DNA of 64,000 nucleotides from Terriglobia bacterium (GTDB taxonomy: Bacteria > Acidobacteriota > Terriglobia > Versatilivoradales > Versatilivoraceae), in the NCBI GenBank assembly GCA_951813285.1, contig OX638355.1, positions 432,501 to 496,500 on the forward strand, given 5' to 3'. A program made the position numbers and the translations under genes. This document shows positions 52,061 to 60,723 of this stretch, in pieces. The notes below the pieces were generated by a model, which searched no databases, was not told where the DNA came from, and was given only the letters and a program-made list of their open reading frames with translations. Numbering within the stretch: position 1 is the first letter of the stretch; each line of letters opens with the position of its first letter.

Positions 52061-52836
52061 TTCCCCTCCCCCCCGGAGCGCAGGATGGATTCCACCTGGT
52101 CGGCCTGGCGCCTGGGGGTCTCCATCAGGGCGGCGATATAGGGGTGGCTCGGGCTGCGCAGGACCTGGCCGGGGGAACCCGTTCCCACCAGAATGCCCCG
52201 CTTCATCACGGCGATGCGATCGGCCAGCAGCAGGGCCTCGGTCATGTCGTGGGTGACCATGACCACCGTCAGGTTCAGGGTCTGCTGCAGGCGTTTGAAC
52301 TCCCGTTGCAGACCGTCGCGGGTCATGGGGTCCAGGGCGCCGAAGGGCTCGTCCATCAGCATGATCCTGGGTCGGGCCGCCAGCGCCCGCGCCAGCCCCA
52401 CCCTCTGGCGCTGTCCCCCCGAAAGCTCGTGGGGCTTGCGGTCGCGATGAGTCCGGGGAGAGAGCCCGGTCAGGCGCAGCAGTTCATCCACCCGGTCCCG
52501 GCAGGCGGACGGTTCCCAGTTGAGCAGCCTCGGCACCACCGCCACGTTCTCGGCCACGGTCATGTGGGGAAACAGGCCGACGCCTTGAAAGACGTATCCG
52601 ATCCCCCGGCGCAGCACGACCGGATTGACCCGGCAGACGTCCCGCTCCTCCACCAGAATCCGGCCCCGGCTGGGCTCCACCAGGCGGTTGATCATCTTGA
52701 GCAGGGTGGTTTTGCCGCAGCCCGATTCGCCCAGCAGCACCACAAATTCACCGGCTCCAACCTCCAGGTCAACCTCCTGCACGGCGAAGCTCCGCCCCTG
52801 GTCGAACGTCTTGGATACCTGTTGAATGCAAATCAT
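52057..52836 (-). CDS. ABC transporter ATPase (OpuCA/EgtV type)
   Basis: The 259-residue ATPase has Walker A GESGCGKTT, Q-loop YVFQGVGLFPHMTVAENVA, signature LSGGQRQRVGLARAL, Walker B IMLMDEPFGALD and His-switch VTHDMTEAL. The sequence of the Q-loop region is that of quaternary-amine (OpuCA) importers. It lacks C-terminal CBS domains that many OpuCA proteins have. It overlaps the permease gene (ATGA) downstream and the sugar-isomerase-like gene upstream by four bases, so three proteins are coupled. Confidence 0.93.
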   Translation of the reverse strand: MICIQQVSKTFDQGRSFAVQEVDLEVGAGEFVVLLGESGCGKTTLLKMINRLVEPSRGRILVEERDVCRVNPVVLRRGIGYVFQGVGLFPHMTVAENVAVVPRLLNWEPSACRDRVDELLRLTGLSPRTHRDRKPHELSGGQRQRVGLARALAARPRIMLMDEPFGALDPMTRDGLQREFKRLQQTLNLTVVMVTHDMTEALLLADRIAVMKRGILVGTGSPGQVLRSPSHPYIAALMETPRRQADQVESILRSGGEGK

Positions 52837-53690
52837 GATGGAGCCGTCTCGGGGTCGGGGCCGGCTTCCCCGGCCGAGCGGATGACTGCCTCGGTCTTTT
52901 CCCTCCCGGTTGCGGCCACTTCCGCCGGGTCCCGCGTCCAGTATCGAGGATTGAAGAGCTCCAGGGAGAGAAAGCCCTCATAGCCGATGCCATCCAGATC
53001 TCTCAGGAAGGCCTCGAGCGGGAGAATGCCGTCTCCGGGATAAACCCGGTCGGCGTCGGTCTGTTCGAACCGGGGAGGGGAGGCAGGAGCGTCGTTGAAG
53101 TGACACACGGCGATTGCGGCGGCTGACAGGTCCGTCAAGCCGCCGAAGCCGGAACCGCCCCGGAAGAGGTGAAAGGGATCCAGCACCAGGCAGCCGTGGG
53201 GGTGGTCGGCCTGCCGCACCACGGCCAGGGCCTGTTCCAGTTGAAAGACATTGTGCTGGAAACCCAGAAACTCCATGGCCGGCCGCACCCCGAAGGCTTC
53301 GCCCGCTTCCAGCAGCTCGCGGTAACGCGCCGCCGCCAGTGGGATATCCAGGTGAGCAGCGTCGGGAACCGGCGAGGCCACCATGTGGGCGGCGCCCACG
53401 GCTGCCGCCTGCCCCAGCCGCCTGCGAGCCTCCCGGTAGGCGGCTTCCTTGTGAAACCCGCGGCTCTGCATCCAGTCCGAAAGGGTAATGACGCTGGCCA
53501 CCGCCAGGCCCGAGTCCTCCAGGATCCGGCTCAGCTCGGCCAAGGACCGCCCCGACTGCTCGAATCGGGTCAGCTCCTCGGTCCAGAGCTCGATGGCCGC
53601 GTAGCCGGTCCGGGCCGCGATGTCGATTTTCTCCAACAGGCCCGCGGGCCGAATGGTGCTGGTGTTCAAGCAGAGAGGCCACTGATGCAT
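52833..53690 (-). CDS. Sugar phosphate isomerase/epimerase-like TIM barrel
   Basis: From the ATG at 53690 it has 285 residues. The xylose-isomerase-like barrel has CLNTSTIRPAGLLEKIDIAARTGYAAIELW, HMVASPVPDAA, MEFLGFQHNV, CLVLDPFHLFRGG, and GDGILPLEAFLRDLDGIGYEGFLSLELFNP. The Glu, Asp and His of the metal site (E in MEFLG, D in LDPFH, E in SLELF) are present. Family members act on sugars and cyclitols (for example inosose). It lies four bases over the ABC ATPase gene. Its link to a quaternary-amine-type transporter is unexplained. The frame's longer N-terminus reaches into the next gene and was cut. Confidence 0.85.
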   Translation of the reverse strand: MHQWPLCLNTSTIRPAGLLEKIDIAARTGYAAIELWTEELTRFEQSGRSLAELSRILEDSGLAVASVITLSDWMQSRGFHKEAAYREARRRLGQAAAVGAAHMVASPVPDAAHLDIPLAAARYRELLEAGEAFGVRPAMEFLGFQHNVFQLEQALAVVRQADHPHGCLVLDPFHLFRGGSGFGGLTDLSAAAIAVCHFNDAPASPPRFEQTDADRVYPGDGILPLEAFLRDLDGIGYEGFLSLELFNPRYWTRDPAEVAATGREKTEAVIRSAGEAGPDPETAPS

Positions 53691-53743
53691 AACGTTTCCA
53701 TGGGGGAGGGCGGCTGCCGTGTTCCGGACAGCTTCCGGCCAAG

Positions 53744-55990
53744 TCACTGCCGCGCCCAACGATCCAGTTCGCCGAAGACCGGGTTGGCTGCCAGCTCGGC
53801 TTTCCACCCATCGCAGAGAAAGGCGATGGGAGCCTTGAGAGCAGGCAGGGGATCGGCTCCGGGGGTCATGGCGGAAGCCTGGCGTCGCAACCAGTCCAGA
53901 AGCTCCTGCAGGCTGCCCTTGCCGGGCTTCGCCAGAGCCGCATGCAGTTGCGGCTGGATGGATTGCTCGAACTCCCGTTTGCGATCCACGTCCACGATGT
54001 CGGGCAGCAGCAGGCCGGCCGAGTCCAGTTGCAGATCCAGGCGGGCCAGGAGTTCCCGGTAGACCTGGCGGGCCAGGCTCTCGGCTTGGCGGCTCACCTC
54101 GGTCAACAGATCCATCCCCCGCAGGGAGGAGAGTCCCCGCGGTGCAAGCTGGCAGTAGAACTTCAGCTTGGCCTCGGTCCCGGAAGGGCGGACCGTGACC
54201 ACGAAGTCGTCCAGGAACATCCGGATCACGTTTCTGGGAAGCTTGTCGGACTCGCTGAGGAAAGGCCCGAACCTTTCCTGATCCCAGTAATCCAGGATGT
54301 GACGCACCGGGTGGCCCGCCAGGGTCCGCGGGGGCGCGTCTCTCAGTGAGGCCATCAGCCGATCTCTCCTGGACACGCCCCCGGCCCCGGCCATGGCGAT
54401 GGAGCGGCCCACGTCGGCATAGCCGCCCAGCTGTTCCAGGATCCCGACGTAGTAGTCCAGAAGGGTGCGCCCCTGCGGCCGCAGCCTCTGGTAAAGGGCC
54501 GCCAGCATCATGCAGGCCGGGGCGGCATCCTTGTCCCGAATGGTGGGGATCATGATTACGCCGTGGCTCTCCTCGGCGGCCAGCACCAGATCCCCCGGCC
54601 TGGCAACCACCTGCCCGTACCTCCCGGTCCGCTCCAGGGACTTGAGCACGTCGGCGACATATTTGAAGCCGACCAGCAGGTCGTCGATGATCTGCGAACC
54701 GCCGGCCTTCTCCACGATTCTGCCCAGGATCCGAGTGGTCACCAGGGTCTCCACCACCAGGCCCTTCCTGCGGGGGCCCTCGGGGTCCAGCATCAGGAAA
54801 TATCCCAGAATGGCGGCAATCTGGTTCCCGTCCAGGTGTGCCCAGGAGCCGTCGGCCTGCCTGACCTCCAGTCCGACCCGGTCGGCGTCGGGATCGCTGG
54901 AAAGGACCAGGCCGGAGCCGATCTCGTCGGCGAAATCCCTGGCAGGTGCGGTGGCCTGCGGTACTTCAGGATTGGGTGCCTTGAAGGGAATGACCGAAAA
55001 GGAACCGTCGGCATCCTGATGAGGTGGGGTCCGAACCGGAAAGTTCAGCCGGCCCAGCAGGTCGCCCACCGTCTTCAATCCGCAGCCGCAGAGGGGTGTG
55101 TAGACCACGGGCAGATCGCGACGGGGGGTGAAGGTATCTCCATACAGTTCCAGGTAAGCAGCCAGATAGTCCTGGTGGAGCTCCTCGGGGATGGGCCGAA
55201 CCAAGCCATCGGCAAGCGCCTCGGCGAAGGGTTGGCTCCGGATGGCGGTGGCCTCCCGCATGGCGTCCATCAGGGCCTGGTCCTCCGGCGCCACCGGCTG
55301 GCTGCCGAAGGCGTCATAGACCTTGATCCCGTTGTCGTCGGGAGGGTTGTGGGAGGCCGAGAGATTGATTCCCCCGGCGGCGCCCAGCCGACCGATGACG
55401 AAGGACAGCTCGGGAGTGCTGATTACCGCGTCCGCGAGCCGCGGCTGAGCGAAATAGGCCGTGATGCCGTTGCCGGCATAGATCTCGCAAGCCAGCCGCC
55501 CCAGCGAACGCGAGGAGGTTCCCAGCAACGGGTGACTGTCTCCCAGAAAGCGGTAGGTTCCGGCCAGGTCCTTGAAGACCCGAACATCGTTGGCGACCAC
55601 CACCGTCAGGTCGCGGCGGCCCGGAAAGGCGGCCCGCAGGTAGTGGCAATGACCCTGAACGGTCATGGCCACGGTGGCGGGATTGAGCCGGTTGGCCCCG
55701 TATCCAACCCGACCCCTGCGGCCGCCGGTCCCGAAGGGAAGCACCTGCCAGAAGGCGTCGAAGAGCAGGTCCACCTGCCCGGCCTGGAGGTGTCGCCGGA
55801 GCATTTCGGGCTCCGCAAAGGGAACCCGGCCCGAAAGCCAATACTCCAGGTTGCGGGTTGCCTCCCGGCCCCGGTTCCCATACTTGCGGACCAGCCGGTC
55901 AACCATCGATTGGAGCCCGTCGCCCATCGCCATTCCGTGTGCCCTCAGAGGCCGTTCTCCGGTTACCCGATTCACCTCTCGGTCCTCCAT
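53744..55990 (-). CDS. Phospho-sugar mutase (phosphoglucomutase/phosphomannomutase)
   Basis: The 748-residue protein has the four-domain alpha-D-phosphohexomutase core: active-site Ser in INLSASHNPPDDNGIKVYDA, metal loop LSSDPDADRVGLEV, sugar loop AAEESHGVIM, and C-terminal phosphate loop TVRPSGTEAKLKFY. The N-terminal 100 residues and the last 150 are extra compared with a 450-residue GlmM. The ATG at 55990 has GGGAG before it; a later ATG at 55933 has GAGGG. GlmM is separate (9705), so this probably handles glucose- or mannose-phosphate, perhaps for glycogen or exopolysaccharide. It is not tightly linked to the next gene. Confidence 0.88.
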   Translation of the reverse strand: MEDREVNRVTGERPLRAHGMAMGDGLQSMVDRLVRKYGNRGREATRNLEYWLSGRVPFAEPEMLRRHLQAGQVDLLFDAFWQVLPFGTGGRRGRVGYGANRLNPATVAMTVQGHCHYLRAAFPGRRDLTVVVANDVRVFKDLAGTYRFLGDSHPLLGTSSRSLGRLACEIYAGNGITAYFAQPRLADAVISTPELSFVIGRLGAAGGINLSASHNPPDDNGIKVYDAFGSQPVAPEDQALMDAMREATAIRSQPFAEALADGLVRPIPEELHQDYLAAYLELYGDTFTPRRDLPVVYTPLCGCGLKTVGDLLGRLNFPVRTPPHQDADGSFSVIPFKAPNPEVPQATAPARDFADEIGSGLVLSSDPDADRVGLEVRQADGSWAHLDGNQIAAILGYFLMLDPEGPRRKGLVVETLVTTRILGRIVEKAGGSQIIDDLLVGFKYVADVLKSLERTGRYGQVVARPGDLVLAAEESHGVIMIPTIRDKDAAPACMMLAALYQRLRPQGRTLLDYYVGILEQLGGYADVGRSIAMAGAGGVSRRDRLMASLRDAPPRTLAGHPVRHILDYWDQERFGPFLSESDKLPRNVIRMFLDDFVVTVRPSGTEAKLKFYCQLAPRGLSSLRGMDLLTEVSRQAESLARQVYRELLARLDLQLDSAGLLLPDIVDVDRKREFEQSIQPQLHAALAKPGKGSLQELLDWLRRQASAMTPGADPLPALKAPIAFLCDGWKAELAANPVFGELDRWARQ

Positions 55991-56219
55991 GCATCTCCCG
56001 CTACAGGCTGAACCGGAAACTCCGGCCCGCGGCCGCCAGAGTATACCGCAACGGGGGTGAACCGAACAGCGGCCGCCCTTGCCTGAAACAACCTCTGGCT
56101 CCCAGGCCGCCTCAGACCGTGGAACCGATTGAAACCATGAGACTTGGAGACATTTTTCTTGAAACACAATTTGTTTCCCACTCGGATGATCTGCCCCGTC
56201 GTGGGGGGCAGGGGCGTCG

Positions 56220-56566
56220 CTTGCCTGAAACAACCGAAAAAAGACAAAGAAAAAGAGTTATCCACGAAGGGACACGAAGGACGACGAAGGGCCACTAAGG
56301 CATTGAGGTTGACCGCGACGGGATACCACGCTCGCGAAGGAATGGTCGATTTCTGATTGTTTCACTCTCGTATGATCCGCCCGGCAAGGCGGGGGCCGGA
56401 CTTGCCTGAGAATATGCTGCTTTAGCCGGCTTCCTTGAGAGCGGCGAAGCCGCGGCAGCACTTAGCCGTGGGCGTCAGCCCATGGGAAACGTCGCCTATG
56501 GGTGTCGAGCCGCGTAGGCGGCGGCAGCAAATGCCGGTGAGCCCAAGTGAAGCACAAGCCGACGCG
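56220..56566 (+). repeat. Composite repeat A+C, second copy
   Basis: Repeat A (56220-56402) continues into repeat C (about 56404-56566) with the same boundaries as 25262-25612. Between them both copies read TGAGAATATGCTGCTT. It lies in the 1.37-kb gap between the mutase and the ThDP enzyme gene. 55991-56219 shows nothing recognised beyond a few degenerate pieces. Confidence 0.9.
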
Positions 56567-56649
56567 TCGCACCCGACTATTGAAATAGGCAGAACATCAC
56601 GATTGCCGGCAAAATGACCTGTCCCACTGCCAATATTGCAAGAGGCTCT

Positions 56650-57054
56650 CTCGCATGATCTGCACGGCAGGGCTGCGGCCCGGCAACCCGACACGCTCTC
56701 TTGAGGAGCAAGAGTGAATGGGAGAACGCCCACCCGGGAGCGCGGGCGTCTCGCCCGCATAGGACTTGGCACCATAGTAGCGAACCCTGCAATGGCCGGT
56801 TTGGTGCACTGTTCGAGGGAATGCCCCTGGATCGCAGGCTGCTTGCACGAATAAGGTTGCGGGCGGGACGCCCGCGCTCCCGGGTGGCTCCCTCCCATGA
56901 CGTCGGGATATCAAGGTCACGATATCGCAGATACATTCGGGCGCGGTTGGTCATTGAAGGGGGTCCATCCCTATTCGTGTCCATTCGTGGTTCGTCTTTG
57001 AAAACGATCGGCAGTTTCTTCCTCGTATGATCCGCCCCGTCGTCGGCGGCCCGG
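56650..57054. repeat. Repeats B, E (inverted pair) and F
   Basis: TCTCTCGCATGATCTGCACGG (about 56651) is a B module. E occurs at 56728-56758 and inverted at 56859-56887, enclosing about 100 bp; the region around the second unit (from 56827, CAGGCTGCTTGCACGAATAA) is shared with 60382-60444. F in reverse is at 56971-57000. A degenerate B module with GATCCGCCCCGTCGTCGGCGG follows at 57013-57050. Confidence 0.7.
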
Positions 57055-57243
57055 CATGCCTGAAACAACCGAAAAAAGACAAAAGGAAAAGAGTGATCCA
57101 CGAAGGGCCACGAAGAACGACGAAGGGGCACTAAGGCGTTGAGGTTAACCGCGACGGGATACCAAGGTCACGAAGGGATTGTCGATTTCCGATTGATTCA
57201 CTCTCGTATGATCCGCACGGAAGGGCGAGTGCCCGGCTTGCCT
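57055..57243 (+). repeat. Dispersed repeat A, full copy
   Basis: The copy runs from TGCCTGAAACAACCGAAAAA through GGTTAACCGCGACGGGATAC and CACTCTCGTATGATCCGCAC to the GC-rich end, then CTTGCCTGAG as at 56401. It lies about 115 bp before the ThDP enzyme gene. Confidence 0.9.
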
Positions 57244-57276
57244 GAGCCTCATTCCGGCGGACCGCGTGCGGTAGGA

Positions 57277-57282
57277 TATAAT
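57277..57282 (+). promoter_or_regulatory. Candidate -10 box before the ThDP enzyme gene
   Basis: A perfect TATAAT lies 78 bases before the start codon, just downstream of repeat A. No good -35 is visible. A repeat end may have delivered or displaced promoter parts. Confidence 0.35.
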
Positions 57283-57359
57283 GCCCGGTTCCGCGCCGGC
57301 CGGCCCACCGTGTAAAGCCGCCCCGGCGGCGAAAGCAAACCTCTGCAAAGGAGTTTCCC

Positions 57360-59003
57360 ATGACCGGTGGTCAAGCGCTGGTTCGGTCCCTGGAAGCCCA
57401 CGGTGTCACCACCGTCTTCGGCATCCCCGGCACCCACAACCTGGCGGTTTACGACGCCCTGCTGGACAGCCCCATCCGGCACATCAGCGCCCGGCACGAA
57501 CAGGGGGCGGCCTTCATGGCCGACGGGTACGCCCGGACCAGTGGCAACGTAGGCGTCTGCCTCAGCACCACCGGACCGGCGGCGCTCAACACCCTGACCC
57601 CGCTGGGCACCGCCTACAGCGACTCCTCCCCGGTCCTGTGCATCGCCAGCCAGATCCAGACCGAGTTCCTGGGCCGGGAAAAGGGCCTGCTGCACGAGTG
57701 CTCCGGCCAGTCGGGAGGTTTCCAGGCGGTCACCAAGTGGTGGCAGACGGCCACAACGGTGGAGGCCATACCCTGGCTGGTTCGAGACGCCTTTGCTCAG
57801 TTGGGTTCGGGGCGGCCGCGGCCGGCGGCCTTGGAGATCCCCTGCGACGTGCTGGACTCTGCCGGTCAGCCCTCCCTCCCCGCGCCCCTGGAGATGGAGT
57901 TGGAGCAACCCGAGCCGGAGGAACTCTCCAGGGCCTGCCGGTTGCTGGAAAAGGCTCGCCGGCCGGTCATCTGGGCCGGGAACGGCGTCATTCGGGCCGG
58001 CGCCTCGGACGCTCTGACCCGCTTGGCGGAACGCCTGCAATCGCCGGTTTTCACCACCACCCTGGGCAAGGGGTCCATTCCCGAAGACCATCCCCTCTCC
58101 GCCGGCAACACCCTGCTCCATCCGGCCGGCCGGGCCTACCTCCGGACCTGCGACCTGATGCTGGCAGTGGGAACCCGGTTCAAGGAGATCGAAACCGAAC
58201 GCTGGCGCCTGAAGCTGCCGGAGCAGTTGGTTCACATCGACATCGACCCAGCCGAGATCGGCCGCAACTACGGGGTGAGCGCAGCCGTGGTCGGCCACGC
58301 CAGGCCGGCGCTGGAAGGTTGCCTGGAGCTGTGCCGAGGCGAGGCGGCGCCCTCTCCGGACCGCGTGCGTGAGGTCAAGGAACTTCGCGGACGGATCCGG
58401 AGCGAATGCCGGCAACGGGCGCCGGCGGCGGTGGAGCTGGTGGAGTGTCTGAGAGCGGCGCTTCCCCGGGAAAGCATCCTGGTCTGCGACCTGACCGCGG
58501 CCGCCACCTGGTGCCACCATCTGCTGGAGGTCTACCAACCGGCCGGCTTCCACAGCCCCTGGGGATTCTGCACCCTGGGGTTCGGACTGCCCGCGGCCAT
58601 CGGGGCCAGGCTCGCTCAGCCCCAACGTCCGGTGGTGCTGCTGTCGGGGGATGGAGGATTTCTCTTCAACTGCCAGGAGTTGGCCACGGCGGTCGAGTGT
58701 GGACTGCCGCTTGTGATGATTGTCTTCAACGACAAGGGCTACGGGGTGCTGCGACCTCAGCAAATGGCCCGCTATGGCCGCACCCATGCGGCCGACCTGG
58801 TCGGCCCCGATTTCACGGCCCTGGCCAAAGCCTTTGGAGCCGCTGCCCTGCGGGTGGAGCGCCTGGAGGAACTGTCCCGGAACATCTCGGAGGCGCTGCG
58901 ACAGCCAGGGCCCTGCCTGATCGAGGTGACCGCCTCGATTCCCTGGCCGCCCATCGAGACCACCGCCGGCATGTTCGCCCAGGCGGAAGTGTCCACCCAA
59001 TGA
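57360..59003 (+). CDS. ThDP-dependent enzyme, AruI/acetolactate synthase-like
   Basis: The 547-residue protein opens with GGQALVRSLEAHGVTTVFGIPGTHNLAVY and has catalytic Glu in ARHEQGAAFMADGYAR. Its ThDP-binding motif is GDGGFLFNCQELATAVECGLPLVMIVFNDKGYGVL. The combination GIPGTHNLAVYDAL and TTGPAALNTLTPLG recalls 5-guanidino-2-oxopentanoate decarboxylase (AruI) more than IlvB. There is no ilvN-like small-subunit gene after it, which also argues against branched-chain amino acid synthesis. AAAGGAG precedes the ATG by eight bases. The substrate is likely a 2-oxo acid; which one is not known. Confidence 0.88.
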   Translation: MTGGQALVRSLEAHGVTTVFGIPGTHNLAVYDALLDSPIRHISARHEQGAAFMADGYARTSGNVGVCLSTTGPAALNTLTPLGTAYSDSSPVLCIASQIQTEFLGREKGLLHECSGQSGGFQAVTKWWQTATTVEAIPWLVRDAFAQLGSGRPRPAALEIPCDVLDSAGQPSLPAPLEMELEQPEPEELSRACRLLEKARRPVIWAGNGVIRAGASDALTRLAERLQSPVFTTTLGKGSIPEDHPLSAGNTLLHPAGRAYLRTCDLMLAVGTRFKEIETERWRLKLPEQLVHIDIDPAEIGRNYGVSAAVVGHARPALEGCLELCRGEAAPSPDRVREVKELRGRIRSECRQRAPAAVELVECLRAALPRESILVCDLTAAATWCHHLLEVYQPAGFHSPWGFCTLGFGLPAAIGARLAQPQRPVVLLSGDGGFLFNCQELATAVECGLPLVMIVFNDKGYGVLRPQQMARYGRTHAADLVGPDFTALAKAFGAAALRVERLEELSRNISEALRQPGPCLIEVTASIPWPPIETTAGMFAQAEVSTQ

Positions 59004-59182
59004 GCCGAATTCATGGACGGGCCAGTCGGTTTGCCTGAAACAAACCAATTGATTGATGAGGTGTTGATTGGGGGTGTGACCACCGATATCGAGGGGTGAT
59101 TTACGGCGGACACGAAGTCATCCCAAGGTGACAATGTTGCAGAAGCATTTTGATGCCGCTTGTTGGTCGATTGATTCCACCT

Positions 59183-59220
59183 GGATTCGTGTGTATTCGT
59201 GTTTATTCGTGGTTCGTCTT
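59183..59220 (-). repeat. Repeat F (ATTCGTGTTTATTCGTGG)
   Basis: ATTCGTGTGTATTCGTGTTT then ATTCGTGGTTCGTCTT is the reverse of 47108-47137. It sits in the 286-bp gap between two convergent genes, with a weak B-like module (TGAACGATCCGACCG) after it. Confidence 0.65.
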
Positions 59221-59289
59221 CATTTCCGAAACGATAACGATCGGCTGTTTTTCCTCTGAACGATCCGACCGCCGGGACGGCAGCCCGCC

Positions 59290-60153
59290 TCAGCCGGAGT
59301 TGCCGGTTGCCGGCGCCCCCTTGGCTTTCTTGGGGGGAGTGGCTGAAACCCCTTCCAGGCCGCCGCTGACCCTGAGGACTTCTCCCGTGATCCAGCTGGC
59401 CGCCGGACTACAGAGAAAAGCCACTCCCTGAGCGATCTCATGGGGTTCTCCCCAGCGCCCCAGGGGAATCGACTTGGCGACCCGCTGGATTATCTCCTGC
59501 TGCGAGACCTTCAGGCTCAGGGCCCGTTCCGCCATATTCTGCCGGTTGAAGTCGGTGTAGACGGGTCCGGGGCTCACGGCGTTGACCCGCACCCCGTAGG
59601 GGGCCAACTCCAGGGCCAGCGTCCGGGTCAGGCTGATCACGCCCGCCTTGGCGGCATTGTAGGCCGCCACCAGGGCGGCCGGGCTCTGCCCGTTGACCGA
59701 AGCCATGTTGACGATGACCCCCGACTCCTGCTGCTGCATGGCGACCGCGGCCGCCCGGCAACAGTAGAAGGTCCCCGTCAGAGTCACCCCCAGCACCCGG
59801 TCCCACTCCTGGTCACCCAACTCGGCAACCTCCCTGACCGATTGGCGTGAGCCGGCGTTGTTGACCAGGATGTCGATCCGCTCCCGGTTGCCCACAAAGG
59901 CCTCGAAAAACTCCCTGACGGCCCGGCTGTCGGTGATGTCCAGGGTGGCAGCTTCCACCCGCAGTCCTTTCTCCCCCAGCCCGGCAGCCGCTTTCCGGAC
60001 CTTCTCCGCTTGCACGTCGGCCAGGGTCACGCGGGCGCCCCGCCGGCCCAGCTCCTCGGCGATGGCCAGACCCAGCCCTTGGGCGGCGCCGGTGACCACG
60101 GCATTCAGGCCCTGCAGACGGCCTTCCGAGCAATCAGCAGCAGTATCGATCAT
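59290..60153 (-). CDS. SDR family NAD(P)-dependent oxidoreductase
   Basis: The 287-residue classical SDR has the TGAAQGLGLAIAEELGRRGA cofactor loop, DILVNNAG, the catalytic Ser in VNMASVNG, YNAAKAG with the catalytic Tyr and Lys, and NAVSPGPVYTDF. The DVQAEK segment after strand 2 (Asp) favours NAD over NADP. The C-terminal 20 residues (PKKAKGAPATGNSG) are an extra flexible tail. It resembles 3-oxoacyl reductase and sugar dehydrogenases; substrate unknown. Convergent with the ThDP gene. Confidence 0.92.
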   Translation of the reverse strand: MIDTAADCSEGRLQGLNAVVTGAAQGLGLAIAEELGRRGARVTLADVQAEKVRKAAAGLGEKGLRVEAATLDITDSRAVREFFEAFVGNRERIDILVNNAGSRQSVREVAELGDQEWDRVLGVTLTGTFYCCRAAAVAMQQQESGVIVNMASVNGQSPAALVAAYNAAKAGVISLTRTLALELAPYGVRVNAVSPGPVYTDFNRQNMAERALSLKVSQQEIIQRVAKSIPLGRWGEPHEIAQGVAFLCSPAASWITGEVLRVSGGLEGVSATPPKKAKGAPATGNSG

Positions 60154-60381
60154 GTTTCACCCTCAAGTGGAAAAGTAGACGGAGTATAGCACTGCGGTTG
60201 TGACGGCAGGGGAAGCCGGCTATTCCGGGGTTGAGGACCGGCTGGCGTTTTGTTGGAACCTGCCACGGTATTGTCCTATTTCAGGTGTACGGAAAACAGC
60301 CTGGCACCCCGGCGTGCCCCCCGGCCGCATCAGCCTTCGCCATTCGGCTCGGCTTGTGGTGCTCTCCCTGTAGGGGAGGGC

Positions 60382-60600
60382 CATGGACCGCGGGCTGATT
60401 GCAGGAATAAGGATGCGGGCGGGACGCCCGCGCTCCCGGGGGGGCATTGTCCAAACATTAAACCGCAATCATGGTTTACATCCTGCCCGGGAATCGGGCA
60501 AGAAGCCATGTGCAAGCCTCAAGTATCACTCCCCCCTTGAGGGGGAGTCGGCGAGACAAGGGCGAAGCCCGAAGTCGAGCCGGAGGGGGGCCAACGCGGC
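60382..60600. repeat. Repeat E and a further purine-rich repeat-like block
   Basis: 60382-60444 is a copy of the E region (GGGCTGATTGCAGGAATAAGG, GCGGGCGGGACGCCCGCGC). At 60527-60592 CTCCCCCCTTGAGGGGGAGT, GGCGAAGCCCGAAGTCGAG and CCGGAGGGGGG form nested small palindromes. With 60154-60381, where nothing is recognised, this fills the 570-bp gap before the MFS gene. Confidence 0.65.
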
Positions 60601-60723
60601 GTCCCGTGAGTGACGAGCAGCAACACAGGCGGCGATGGCGGCCTTGCCTGCGCCCACCCGGTCTTGCCAGTCCCGGTGGATTGCTTTAGTCTCTGCACCG
60701 AATCCTTGAGGCGCGCCCGACCC

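Noticed and set aside
57249-59048. 599-codon minus-strand frame opposite the ThDP enzyme
   Set aside because: Antisense shadow; the plus strand carries complete ThDP motifs and a good ribosome binding site.
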